Notes under the pieces: model-generated | Databases searched by the model: none | What the model was told of the DNA's origin: nothing | The model's input: only the letters and a program-made list of their open reading frames with translations | Source: Acanthaster planci | Taxonomy: Eukaryota > Echinodermata > Asteroidea > Valvatida > Acanthasteridae | DNA: 35,148 nt | Direction: 5' to 3' | NCBI RefSeq assembly: GCF_001949145.1 | Contig: NW_019091480.1 | Span: 704,570 to 739,717 of the forward strand | Part shown: positions 22,201-31,286 of the stretch, in pieces | Numbering within the stretch: the stretch's first letter is position 1 | Layout of the letters: each line of letters begins with the position of its first letter | Position numbers and translations under genes: made by a program

Positions 22201-25200
22201 ATGTAACTAAGCAAAAGCTTGCCCTGAATCACGAGGCATAGCAACAGTGTTTTCAGAATGGAGAATTCAAGTTATGTTTACCTGAATTTAAAGAACTCAG
22301 TGTACCAGATTTGGGTCAAAGTTAACTCCTAAAAGGCTTATTGAGGCCTTGCATCCCAAAACTTATACTTCGTACATTGAATTAATTTTTCTTTCTTGTG
22401 ACCAATCTGATTTATTCATACAGCAGCACTGGAGCGAGATTCTGCAATGAAGTGAATGTTAGAAATGGGTGATTGCACAGCACATCATAGAATAATAAAC
22501 TACTAAACACGCAAACTTTTTCTGAAATGCTTGTGGGATGATTTTCATGGTAGACAGTGATTGCATTTTTGGATATGGCATTATGATGCTTTGTGGCATA
22601 TGGGTGATTCCAGAAATTAGGGGTCCTGCTTTTCATGTCCCTGTCACATCTGACATATGATTTTGTAAGTTCAGAACACATTTTCTAGAGTGATGAATTA
22701 ATGCAAATCACCTGCCAAACAAAAGTAATAGTTTGAAATTCATTCCGGTGATATTTCCATGTCAAATAACAAAGGTCAGATGTAACAGGGACACAAACGT
22801 GTCACACTTTTGGACCCCTAATTTCTGGAATTACCCATCTGTAACCTGCACTGTGAAAATGGGTCACAAGTCACCAGAGTCACTTTTGAGATGAGGCCTT
22901 TAAAAAATCTGGCACAATATGAAGCACTGGGCCGTCAACAGTTTTCACCCCCATAATGTTAATTTTTATCAGGGTGCCAAACTGTGATATCAGCACAAAT
23001 GTTTGAGTTGCCTTTGCCCTATGCAAACTTAAATAAAGTTTCTGATTTAGGGCCGTATGACTCGTTTTCACAGAGCAGTTCACATTTTTCTATACACAGA
23101 TTCCAGACAATTGATATTTTTGTAGTCATTAGCATCCCACAAGCTTTTCTGCTACCCAAAATAGACCTAATAACAGAAGACCATCACTGCAGAGGCATCA
23201 CCTATACGATGTACTTTGTTAAGCTTGAGGCACTCGTGCATTTTTGCAAGTTGTGAACTCCCCATCGGTCAGATAGGAGTGAAGCACATGGGTACAAACT
23301 GCACGCAAATGGGGCAGCTCCTTATTAATGGGTTCTATTTCTGTTCATTGAATTAGTCTGTAACTGTTCATTTTGCAGGCAAGTTGATACTGCTGGACAA
23401 GTTTGAGGCATTTCTTTTCTCAAAGTTTCAAACTTTGTTGGGGACTTCTGAAATCGTTTTCAGGTACATTGCAACCAAGATCAAAGGGTTCTGTCTGTTT
23501 GCGACTCACTTCCACGAATTGACAGCTCTCGCTGACGCCGTGCCTACTGTGAATAATCTGCATGTGACAGCTTTGACTAGTGACGGGCAACTCACACTTC
23601 TGTACAGGGTCAAACCAGGTAAACTGTCAATCTCACTTTGTGCACAGTTTGCGTGAACCTGAGAACGAAAGATATCTATTGCAGGTAGTAAAGATGTTAT
23701 GTGATCTTGCCCAGGTCCACAGAGGGCCATAAATACCTGGGACAGTTTTTCTATTCTTGTTGGTCGAAATGCATCATGTGACTGTGTATTAACACGTGAA
23801 GAGTGTGAAGTTAAGGTCGAACATCAGACATTTTCCGAGCACTTATTGAGTTTGTCCGAAGAAAATCAAAGGTGCTTGGACAAATTGTCCGACCAACATA
23901 TCAATAACAGCTCTTAAAATATCAACACAATGTATGGGATTATGGCGTCTCATTTATTGTTAGTTTTGTGTTAGAATTACGTTAATTACGCCCAAGGCAT
24001 TCATCGGGGCTGATCGCTCATCACTGGCCCATGTCACCCAGCTTTATGTGTGTATGTATGTGAAATCGCCCCATAATTCTTGGCGCATCGTCACTTTCAT
24101 GTTTCGCTGTCAGTGTTGAAAACAGGTGTGCCAAGCTCTATGCATTAAACAGAGCTGCTCTGGTTCCCGCTGCATCGCACCCATGCGAAAGAATGCATGA
24201 TGGAAATGTAGCAAACAGTACCAGTCTGTACTGTACATCTACTGAATGTACTGTACATAAACACTCTTCATCGGCCGTACGTGTTACACGATGCGAATAG
24301 AAAAGGCTGTATGCCGGAAAGATGTTACATGTATGCTGCAATGTTAATTTCGACCCCTGACACTGCACGTTACAACTCAACCTTTTATATAATATGGCAG
24401 ATCAAAAGCTGGTAATGGCAGAACAAAATTGATTGTGTCATGACATTTTGTCCGAGCACTTTTTGGGTCTAATTTCACGCTCTGCTCTTGATAATGCCCG
24501 CTAAGAAGCGATAACGGCTGCTACGTAAATCACACGCTGGCACCTGGATATGAGACAGTTTAATCTGGTCTGATTGGTCAGGAGTCTGTGTGATGTGCCA
24601 CGTGTGCGCCAAGTTCATTGAAGGGGATTCTATTGGGCAACTTTCAAACGGAATATACTGAAAATTGAATGGGGGCGTTCGGGAAAATTAGAGTAAAGCT
24701 TTAGAACAGAATCGTTGGAAATCCATCATATGTTGACTTCTTTTGACTCTCTAAATAAAAAGGTATTAATGAATGGGAATAACGGACGCTGATAATGCTC
24801 TTACCTGTGGCTTATGTGTCTGTTCTCCTGAGCTGGTCTTAATCTCATGTTGAAGACTGGCCAAGGGCACATTTTTTCCCTTATTCCCATTCATCTTAAG
24901 ATATATAGTAATGAGAGATTGAATACATTACAAATGATGACTGGTGGAGGCTTGTAGAAAGTAGCTGTTTTTACCTGGCCAGGCCCTCATAAAACACAGT
25001 TTGTAGTACAGTGGTAAAAGAAACAAAAGCAAAAGTAAATAAGAAAAATGGAAAGAAAGGAAAATAACTAAGCTGTAAGTCGTTGTGTCAGTCCAACAAA
25101 GTCGTAACTCTCATTTGTTTGTACATGAGATGTCACCTAGTTGCTCTGACTTTTTTGTAAGAATAAACTTTGAAAAGTTTCAGAAGTATTTGGGGGTTGT

Positions 25201-27227
25201 GGTTGTCCATCTCAATAGGAAGAATGTTTGGGAAACCTGTGCTTTAGATTTGTCTAGTTTCTTTTTTGTAATTCACTTTTGCTCAACTTTGATGCATTGT
25301 TTTGTTACCTTCACTGTATTTTTTTCTTGTTTAGGTACATTTTTGTTTCACTGGTTCTTTTTTACTCAACTAATATTTTTGTAGGGTTTGGAAGTTTTTC
25401 TACTTTGACATTTGTCGTTGAATTTGACGTTGTTTTGATGTTAGTCATTGAAATAAAATGCAGATATTAAAAAGCCAATCACTCCTCTGTCTCACTTGAA
25501 GTACTAGCTGGACTCATACTGATTTTAGCAACTCAAGTGCTAGACGTTAAGCTTCGTGGTCGAAAAAGTGGCAATTTTTGTTATTTTCAAAGTGGTCTTG
25601 CATCTGAATTAACACCAAGCACGTGTAACTTGCAAAAAAGATTATTTAGTGAGACACGCCCCATCTTACAGGTGTGTGCGACCAAAGCTTTGGTATCCAT
25701 GTCGCTGAGTTGGCCCACTTCCCCCAGAAGGTCATAGACTATGCCAAGATGAAAGCGGCTGAGCTGGAAGACTATCAGAGCATCAGCCTGTCGGGAGCAA
25801 GCAGCAGGGAGGGTCTTGACGAGCCAGCTGCTAAGAAAAGAAGGCTGGACAAACAGGTAACATGACCAGGGCCCTGACGCCCCTTGTGTTTTCACTAAAG
25901 AGCATCCCCATGCAGCCAAAGCCAACCCTCTGCATAGGTTTACTCTCACAGCCTTCAAGAGTACCTTAAAAGACCCCCCCCCATTATAGTTTTCCCCAGT
26001 ATTGCATCATATCCTCGTGTTGTGCTGAAAATCCAGTTTTTATGTTGATGTCTTGCTGTCATTTAGCACTCATTTTATGAATATCGGTCACACCATTCTT
26101 GCCGTTCTGTCCATTTTTCCAAGACGGGTAGACCAAGAGACTTTTTCCTTTAAAATGTGCAGCTTAGTATAGGGGTTGATACATGGCACATGTCAGTGTG
26201 AACTGTAGATGACCAAAACCCTTTTGGGTTTAGTTGAATTTAACTATAGAGACGTACTCTTAAAGGATATCTCTTCTGGCCTGCAAAATTCCAAAGGATG
26301 GGCCATGGGACAGCTAAGACCTCCCCCCAATCCTGCTTCGAGGTGGTGGTTTTCAGGGATTAGGGAGGTAAATGTGACAAGGAATGGACGTAGCTGTTTG
26401 GAATTGAAATTGGCTTTTGCCACCACTGTGGCCCTTTTCCAATACTTGACTTGGGCTCCGTCTCAGGCTTCGTTTCCAAAACCAATCCCTGATTGTGCAC
26501 CTGAAGCATTTAAATTACATTGGATTACTGTAATTTTGGGCTTTCTTGCATCGTATTTAATGTTCTGTGGCTCTATTAGACTAATTACTGCGCTTATAGC
26601 TTCAAAGTTAGCTAGTAAAAACAGTTGAAGCCTGAGACAGAGCCGAAGTTGAGTATTGGAAAACGGCCTGTGGTCCATTGACCATCAAGAACTTAGCAGG
26701 GCTTGTCGATGCCTATATCTTTGATAATTTGCCTTGAATTTCAGAGACCTCAGAGATACTATCAACGAACTTTATCCTGAAGCTTATAGTGGCATCAAAT
26801 CTTTATGGGTGTTGCTTTGTGTGAACTAGGTGCTCAATTTTCAGAAGACTCTCAGTCAAATGTTCTTTAAGTTCCAAGCATAACCTTAAATAGAAATCTG
26901 AAATAGAAGCCGAAAAGGAATGATCTGATTTGCTTGAAATGCCCCATTTGAGTTGGTTGTGTTGGAGAGTTCATATGTGTTCATCAGAAATATGGAGCAA
27001 GCTCGCATACTTCAATGTCACTGTGTGTTTCTCATCTTCAGGAGGGAGAGGCGATTATCCAAGATTTTCTGGACAAAGTCAGACAGCTGGACACGGACAG
27101 ATTGTCCGAGGAAGACCTCCACAGCGAGCTGCAGAAACTGAAGGCTGAGGTGGAGGCTAAGAACAATGCTTACATAAAGGATCTGTTGGTGAGGTCAGCT
27201 GAGAGGGGTCTGCAACCAGACTGTTGA
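10165..27227 (+). CDS. MSH2: DNA mismatch repair protein Msh2 (5' end not found)
   Basis: Msh2 pairs with Msh6 or Msh3 and recognises mismatches and small loops in nuclear DNA. Eighteen exons join without a frame break: 10165-10200, 10428-10515, 11987-12132, 12570-12776, 13212-13487, 14542-14662, 15346-15459, 16177-16430, 16758-16872, 17373-17518, 18099-18270, 19097-19160, 20864-21086, 21287-21454, 21855-21946, 23464-23618, 25672-25856, 27042-27227. They give 915 residues. All domains except the extreme N-terminus are present: mismatch-binding-like domain, connector, lever, clamp and the ABC-type ATPase with Walker [10 protein letters not shown], signature GVSTFMLEM, Walker [12 protein letters not shown] and the THFHEL loop, then the helix-turn-helix dimerisation tail. 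Human MSH2 is 934 residues. Human exon 1 corresponds here to at least three exons. About 30 N-terminal codons are missing from view. Confidence 0.96.
10428..10515 (+). CDS. MSH2: MSH2 exon, domain I
   Basis: 88 nt, acceptor TTTTGCCAG, donor TCTG|GTGAGT, ends in phase 1. Encodes [18 protein letters not shown] and onward, highly conserved. Confidence 0.93.
10516..11986. other. MSH2 intron (1.47 kb), TACATGTA-rich
   Basis: No gene seen. It has a GC-rich patch at about 10980-11340 of unknown origin and repeated TACATGTA-type palindromes, densest at 11680-11755. Confidence 0.5.
11987..12132 (+). CDS. MSH2: MSH2 exon, domain I end
   Basis: 146 nt, acceptor ATATTTAG, donor AAG|GTGAGG. Encodes [20 protein letters not shown], a family hallmark. 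Confidence 0.95.
12570..12776 (+). CDS. MSH2: MSH2 exon, domain I/connector
   Basis: 207 nt, acceptor CTCTGCAG, donor GAG|GTATAG. Encodes [15 protein letters not shown] and [13 protein letters not shown]. Confidence 0.95.
13212..13487 (+). CDS. MSH2: MSH2 exon, connector domain
   Basis: 276 nt, acceptor AATTCCAG, donor GAG|GTGCTA. Encodes [14 protein letters not shown] to LAALIKYLE. It is markedly more GC-rich than the surrounding intron. Confidence 0.95.
14542..14662 (+). CDS. MSH2: MSH2 exon, connector domain
   Basis: 121 nt, acceptor TTTTTTCAG, donor GATG|GTATGT, ends in phase 1. Encodes [18 protein letters not shown]. Confidence 0.95.
15346..15459 (+). CDS. MSH2: MSH2 exon, lever domain
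   Basis: 114 nt, acceptor CTTTACAG, donor ATAG|GTCAGT. Encodes [20 protein letters not shown]. Confidence 0.95.
16177..16430 (+). CDS. MSH2: MSH2 exon, lever domain
   Basis: 254 nt, acceptor CTGGGCAG, donor AAG|GTATGA. Encodes [20 protein letters not shown] to FTNPIK. Confidence 0.95.
16758..16872 (+). CDS. MSH2: MSH2 exon, lever domain
   Basis: 115 nt, acceptor CTCAACAG, donor ACTA|GTAAGT. Encodes [20 protein letters not shown] and onward. Confidence 0.95.
17373..17518 (+). CDS. MSH2: MSH2 exon, clamp domain
   Basis: 146 nt, acceptor ATTTTAAG, donor AAG|GTAGGG. Encodes [20 protein letters not shown] and GYFFRVTRK. Confidence 0.95.
18099..18270 (+). CDS. MSH2: MSH2 exon, clamp/lever
   Basis: 172 nt, acceptor GATTCATAG, donor GCAG|GTAGGA, ends in phase 1. 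Encodes [20 protein letters not shown]. Confidence 0.95.
18290..18583 (+). mobile_element. tRNA-like SINE
   Basis: A tRNA-type RNA polymerase III B box, GGTTCGATTCCCGG, lies at 18365-18378. A weak A-box-like stretch lies about 60 nt upstream. The unit ends in an AATAAATTATTATCATTA tail, the usual shape of a SINE. It sits in the MSH2 intron directly after the exon ending 18270. The 5' boundary is approximate, and the downstream body has no match I recognise. Confidence 0.6.
19097..19160 (+). CDS. MSH2: MSH2 exon, lever domain
   Basis: 64 nt, acceptor GCCTGCAG, donor CAG|GTAACA, ends in phase 2. Encodes [20 protein letters not shown]. Confidence 0.93.
20196..20674. mobile_element. hAT-type MITE with 8-bp target duplication
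   Basis: The element begins TAGGGCTG and ends CAGCCCTA. It is flanked on both sides by the direct repeat TTGTAATT (20188-20195 and 20675-20682), the 8-bp duplication typical of hAT elements. Subterminal sequence is full of ATTCGAATATTCG-type palindromes, seen in hAT ends. It is noncoding and mobilised only in trans. It lies in the largest MSH2 intron. Confidence 0.85.
20864..21086 (+). CDS. MSH2: MSH2 exon, ATPase domain with Walker A
   Basis: 223 nt, acceptor CAACTGCAG, donor CAG|GTGAGG. Encodes [15 protein letters not shown], then [17 protein letters not shown], the ATP-binding P-loop. Confidence 0.97.
21287..21454 (+). CDS. MSH2: MSH2 exon, ATPase signature
   Basis: 168 nt, acceptor TTTTACAG, donor AGG|GTATGT. 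Encodes [17 protein letters not shown], then the ABC signature [12 protein letters not shown]. Confidence 0.97.
21855..21946 (+). CDS. MSH2: MSH2 exon, Walker B
   Basis: 92 nt, acceptor ATTTTCAG, donor CAGA|GTAAGT, ends in phase 2. Encodes [20 protein letters not shown] with the catalytic DE pair. Confidence 0.97.
22602..22836. repeat. inverted-repeat (foldback) element
   Basis: The arms 22602-22654 and 22775-22836 are reverse complements over most of their length, with near-identical outer blocks GGGTGATTCCAGAAATTAGG and CCTAATTTCTGGAATTACCC. The right arm has an extra 9 bp. The loop is about 120 nt and noncoding. Lies in an MSH2 intron. Confidence 0.65.
23464..23618 (+). CDS. MSH2: MSH2 exon, His-loop
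   Basis: 155 nt, acceptor GTTTTCAG, donor CCAG|GTAAAC. Encodes [20 protein letters not shown]. Confidence 0.96.
23619..25671. other. MSH2 intron (2.05 kb)
   Basis: No gene seen. Besides the inverted repeat at 24769-24894 there is a diverged direct repeat, GACATTTT(GT)CCGAGCACTT, at 23827-23851 and 24442-24468. T-rich sequence runs before the acceptor. Confidence 0.4.
24769..24894. repeat. 14-bp inverted repeat
   Basis: ATGAATGGGAATAA at 24769-24782 recurs inverted at 24881-24894. It may be a remnant MITE of about 126 bp in the MSH2 intron. Confidence 0.45.
25672..25856 (+). CDS. MSH2: MSH2 exon, ATPase end
   Basis: 185 nt, acceptor CTTACAG, donor CAG|GTAACA. Encodes [20 protein letters not shown] and a basic [10 protein letters not shown] stretch. 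Confidence 0.96.
26430..26668. mobile_element. 239-bp MITE
   Basis: The 42-bp arms 26430-26471 and 26627-26668 are inverted copies with about 37 matches. TGTGG occurs at both edges (26427-26431 and 26669-26673) and may be a short target duplication. Noncoding; lies in the last MSH2 intron. Confidence 0.65.
27042..27227 (+). CDS. MSH2: MSH2 last exon, C-terminal dimerisation
   Basis: 186 nt including TGA at 27225-27227, acceptor CATCTTCAG. Encodes [17 protein letters not shown] and [17 protein letters not shown]. Confidence 0.95.
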   Translation, partial: EGEAIIQDFLDKVRQLDTDRLSEEDLHSELQKLKAEVEAKNNAYIKDLLVRSAERGLQPDC

Positions 27228-27596
27228 ACCCTGACCTCTGACCTGTAAGGCAAGTTCACCAATATTTAGCTCCTATGTACGGTGAAGTTGGAGGGTTTAC
27301 TGCAGGATGATTGATTGAAGAGTGGTCCAAGTTAATGTCTTTTTCCTAACCGCATAGTGTTTTTATTTCTTTTCTTCATCCATCTACTTTTTTAGAGGGA
27401 AAGTTGGATTTCAAACAAAAATTGCTTTTTCTGAGTGCCCCCCACATTGATCTATAGGTTTACATTGGGTTGATTATGTGTGTTGGCGGTGGACAGGTGA
27501 ACAATGCATGCACACCTGTATGTTTCCAAATGCCGAGGTAGGCAGCAGTGACCCCCTTGTTGGCTGAGCGTTTAAACGGTATAAAGTTTTATCAAA

Positions 27597-27655
27597 TTAA
27601 CCCTAACCCTCCTCAATCCTCCAACAGGTGAAGGATTCAGGAGGGTAAGGGTTAA
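27597..27655 (+). repeat. hairpin in the MSH2 3' UTR
   Basis: The 23-bp arms 27597-27619 and 27633-27655 pair at 21 of 23 positions around a 13-nt loop. The left arm contains TTAACCCTAACCCT. In the transcript this would form a strong stem 370 nt after the stop. Confidence 0.65.
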
Positions 27656-27795
27656 GTTAGATTCCTACCCTTAGTGTGAAGCTAGTTTACATAGAAATGG
27701 TACTTGCTGCTAATTTGGGGTTTTGTAATTTTCAGCTACTCTGTTCTTTTAGTTTTTAAGCAAATGAATGTTTAAGAGTACCTTAGCTTATGCCA

Positions 27796-27801
27796 AATAA
27801 A
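27796..27801 (+). terminator. candidate MSH2 polyadenylation signal
   Basis: AATAAA lies 569 nt after the MSH2 stop codon and gives a 3' UTR of roughly 0.6 kb. It is the first canonical signal noticed downstream. Confidence 0.5.
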
Positions 27802-27815
27802 TTGTGAAGGGACAT

Positions 27816-29118
27816 AATGGATGGATTCATTTAACAGCATTCAATGATTGAAGAAAGCATAACACCTGCATTCGCTAATATGAAAGTTTTCCGTCAAGAA
27901 TTGTTGCCAAGTCACCGCTCGTCAATCACAGGTCAAATGAACTGCGACGTGGTCCATTCAGTACTGTTGGCATTGTTCATTCATGAGTGCATAGACTGGC
28001 GACTGACTTGTCTTGTCTGACTCATGTACAACTCTGGTTAACTTGAAATGGTTTCCGATCTCTTCAAACTGTTGATGGATGCATTTAAACTTAATGGTCA
28101 TTGTATTGCGACTTGCCAACTCCAATGTAAGCAAAGAATATTTTTTTAATGATTTGTTAATACACATACTATCATCCGTCATGGTAAATAAAAGCTGTTT
28201 GTGCATAGTCACCAGCATGCCGGGTCTAACTTTTGAAGAACCCTTTGTATGGTAATACCAAGGCAAGTGATTTGAACATGGTCTTGTTCTAGTGTAGTGT
28301 AATTGCCAGTGACGAGAGAAAGTGAGGCGGTGAGGCCAAATTTTGGGGTTACTGTGTCACTCTCAACTTTTGGTTTATTGGAGATCTCCACTTTGCTCAT
28401 GAAAACACCATACCAATCTGCCCCTAGCCTAGGGCCCCCAACCCTGCTAGTACAATTCAGCAAATCCACAGGACCATTCCAGGCCCTGAACCTGACGACT
28501 ACAAAGTTGTCTAGAAGTTTTGGAAAAGATCCAAGGTTGTGGCGCGAACGACCAATTTACACGTATATTCATGGGCACCGGAGCCTAACTGATTGCAACT
28601 TAATCCCTCTATTAATCGATCTGGACAATTAAATATCTACCCATTTGCATTTATCTATAACTCACATAACAAAGACATTAACATTTTTAAATGAATGCAT
28701 TATTAAACCTGGCACTATCTCTCGTGCCCGCATAGCATGTCCAAAACACCAAGATTACTACACGGCAACGTACCGAGCGATTCATGGACAACATGAATAG
28801 CGCCCTCATGTGACTACAGCACTTGACAATTAGCAAACACCACAACCTTCCCTACTTAAATGATCTACACCTGGAGATCATTCAAAAACTACTCGTCTAC
28901 AAACATAAATTTGCATTTCTATTATACAAGTTAAGGACATCATGGACTTATGCTTTGACTTACTGTAGGAAAACCCCCTTTTTAAGATTAAATTACCAAA
29001 AAAGAAGACTATTAATAAGTAAGTTAGATTTCTTCAACAACTTATTTATCTTTTTGCAGTAAATGCACCATCTCTACATCTACATCTCTTATGTATACAT
29101 AATACAGTGTCCAATGCA
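27816..29118. other. intergenic region, nothing recognised
   Basis: Several short open frames occur on both strands, but none shows a known domain. From about 28250 the sequence may belong to the decayed retroelement to the right. Confidence 0.4.
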
Positions 29119-29670
29119 TCACCAACATCGGGCCTCAAAGAATTTAATCAGTTGCCTAAGGGTTCTTTCATACTGAATCATGCCTTCCTTGTTAAGATGC
29201 ACTCCATCAGAGTTATACCTGGGTGTCGAAGACCCCGATGTTTCCACACAAACCACCTATCTTCTGGGAAAGTCATGTCCTCAAGCAACTTGTTGAAAAT
29301 TCCGGCTTTCTGATTAAACTGGTTTAACGAAACCTGGTTCCTTCGCATATTGCCCGTTCTTGGCAAGATTGGCAAAAAAACAAAGTCCGGGAAAATGTTC
29401 CTAACTTATTTACAAAGCCTCGCAATAAAGCACATAATTCGGCTGGCTCAATGCTTCTTGAGCTCAGATCATTGGTTCCAATATCCAAAATCAGAACTGA
29501 TGGTTGAACTTTCTGAATCTGCCTGAAATAGGTTTCGGGCCTTCCCCAATTCTACTTAACGTAAGGCCACCGTCGCCTAGACAAGTGACAGGAACCCGAG
29601 CTCGTTCTAACTCTACTGTCATAACAAAAGTGCGCTGATTCCTCAACCGCCGCACAAAACTGGCCAAACA
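29119..29670 (-). pseudogene. decayed SGNH-hydrolase domain of a retroelement
   Basis: Three blocks of the SGNH/GDSL esterase fold are seen in order on the - strand: block I ASFVRRLRN (29640-29664), block III ILDIGTNDLSS (about 29463-29494) and block V DGVHLNKEGM (about 29183-29208), ending with TGA at 29119-29121. At least one frameshift (near 29525) and stops between blocks III and V break it. Such domains are carried by some tyrosine-recombinase (Ngaro/DIRS) and other invertebrate retrotransposons, as recalled. Which element this came from is uncertain, as is whether it belongs with the gypsy-like element upstream on the same strand. Confidence 0.6.
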
Positions 29671-30002
29671 AAACAAAAGTCATCATCAAAGTGCAGAAAG
29701 GGGGAAACCCTAAGCATTGGAAAGGCAAATACCCAACAAGCTTTTAATTGATACACACATTCTATTCTCATTTATGAAATATCCCATTACTCATATGCAA
29801 TCGGTAAACCTTCACCCCCTCTTTTTTAAGAAACATATACTCAATCCACCAACTGTGATGCCGCCCCGCTGCCCCTGAGGCATCTGATGAACCTGGCCAG
29901 TTAAGCATGCCATGAGGAAACTGGATACCCCAAGACTTTCCATCAAGGCAATACATAACCTTTAGCATTCACCAGACATCCCAGGTCTTCAGCTAGGNTT
30001 CA
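29671..30002 (-). other. junction region left of the gypsy-like element
   Basis: A 66-codon open frame (29968-29768, -) has no family I recognise. An N at 29998 sits at the end of the integrase C-terminal frame. A 3' LTR is expected here but none is recognisable. Confidence 0.35.
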
Positions 30003-31286
30003 TCATATCAAGGCTGAACAAGGAAGGTGGAATGGGTTTCGATGTATACCTCTGGTACTTCTGTAAGACCCCCTGAGAGGTGCTGACCCATCAACATCTA
30101 TCCCTCCGGGAGGCTTCCCTACTTTTTCATTGCTTAATTCCTGATTTGACACCTTGGAACTACTTCCATCTGTCATGAACAAGCAACCATCTTCCGATTC
30201 ATCGCCAGAATTGTCAGTACTCTCCAGATCTGACGAAGCCAGGGGATCCAACATTCGGTACTTCCGATTTACTGTCTTTTCCTGACCCCCATTTACCGGG
30301 CGGATCCGGTAAACATCCCTATGCTGATTAACCCACACTACTCTGTATGGTGCCCTCTCATATTTATCTTGAATCTTATGAGGGCCTTTAAACGCACACT
30401 TCCTCAAAAGGACCTGTGCACCAACTGGGATTGGGCCTGCCTTGGCCTTGGCATGGTATATAGCCTCACGATCTGTTGAGACCTTTTCTTTACATTCTCC
30501 GTCACCAAGTCCTTTGCGCGATAAAGTAACTCCTGCCGTCTTTTTTGTAAAATCTTGTTCCCAATCACTATCACAGCGCCCAAGGGCTACACACCTGTAC
30601 TGCAATGTGGGGTAGAATTGTAAACAAATGTCAGATGCGGTAGCAGATCTGGCCATTTGCACCTGTCCTGTTCATTCACTGATTTGATCAATCCAAATAA
30701 TGTTTGATTGTACCTTTCGGCTTGGGCGTTCCCCTAAGGATGGTAGGGCGACATCCCCCTCAAAGTTGCGCCCTTGATCACTATGAAGCCGATATGGAGT
30801 ACCAAACCTTGAGAACCAGTGGTCTCTCAGTGCTTTGGCAACTGTTCCTGCAGACTGGTCCTTGCATGGTACCGCCTGGACAAATTCAGTCATGACTAAC
30901 ACGTCCTCATACCCACCCCGCCCCCTGTCAATCTTTACAAAATCTATGGCTAGAATTTCCACAGGTCGGAACGCTAGCAAATGGCGCATGGGAACTCTAG
31001 GAACAGGCTGTGACGCCTTTGCGAGGATACATTGCTGGCACTTCCCAATGTGCTTACGAACCGCAGCAGCCATTTTTGGCCAGTAAACTACGCCTTCTAA
31101 GAAGCGAGCAGGTTTGGACAACACCCTGATGCCCCCACCCCTCATGACAGCCTTCAATAGCCCTTTGCTGGAGGACTGCGGGCAAAAGAACCTGAAACAA
31201 TTCCCCAAGCAACGGGTCTTCCACTCGTCGACAAGAACCCCGCCCCGCTCAACAAACCTCGACCACTGCCAAACCCATAACTTCAA
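30003..31286 (-). pseudogene. pol: integrase, degenerate
   Basis: The zinc-finger Cys pair (KCQQC), the core IDFVKID and HSDQGRNFEG with two Asp residues, the ERYNQ Glu (about 30717) and a C-terminal GPY/F-like chromatin or DNA-binding segment (30003-30662 frame) are all visible. The two His of the HHCC finger (31129-31131 and 31144-31146) are in a different frame from the rest. A deletion after GRNFEG and in-frame TAG codons at 30734-30736 and 30587-30589 break the core. Confidence 0.78.

Noticed and set aside
26209-26628. 139-codon open frame (+)
   Set aside because: Lies within an MSH2 intron and overlaps the MITE arms; hydrophobic stretches but no family.
28303-28632. 109-codon open frame (+)
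   Set aside because: No domain and no supporting context; overlapped by an equally long frame on the other strand.
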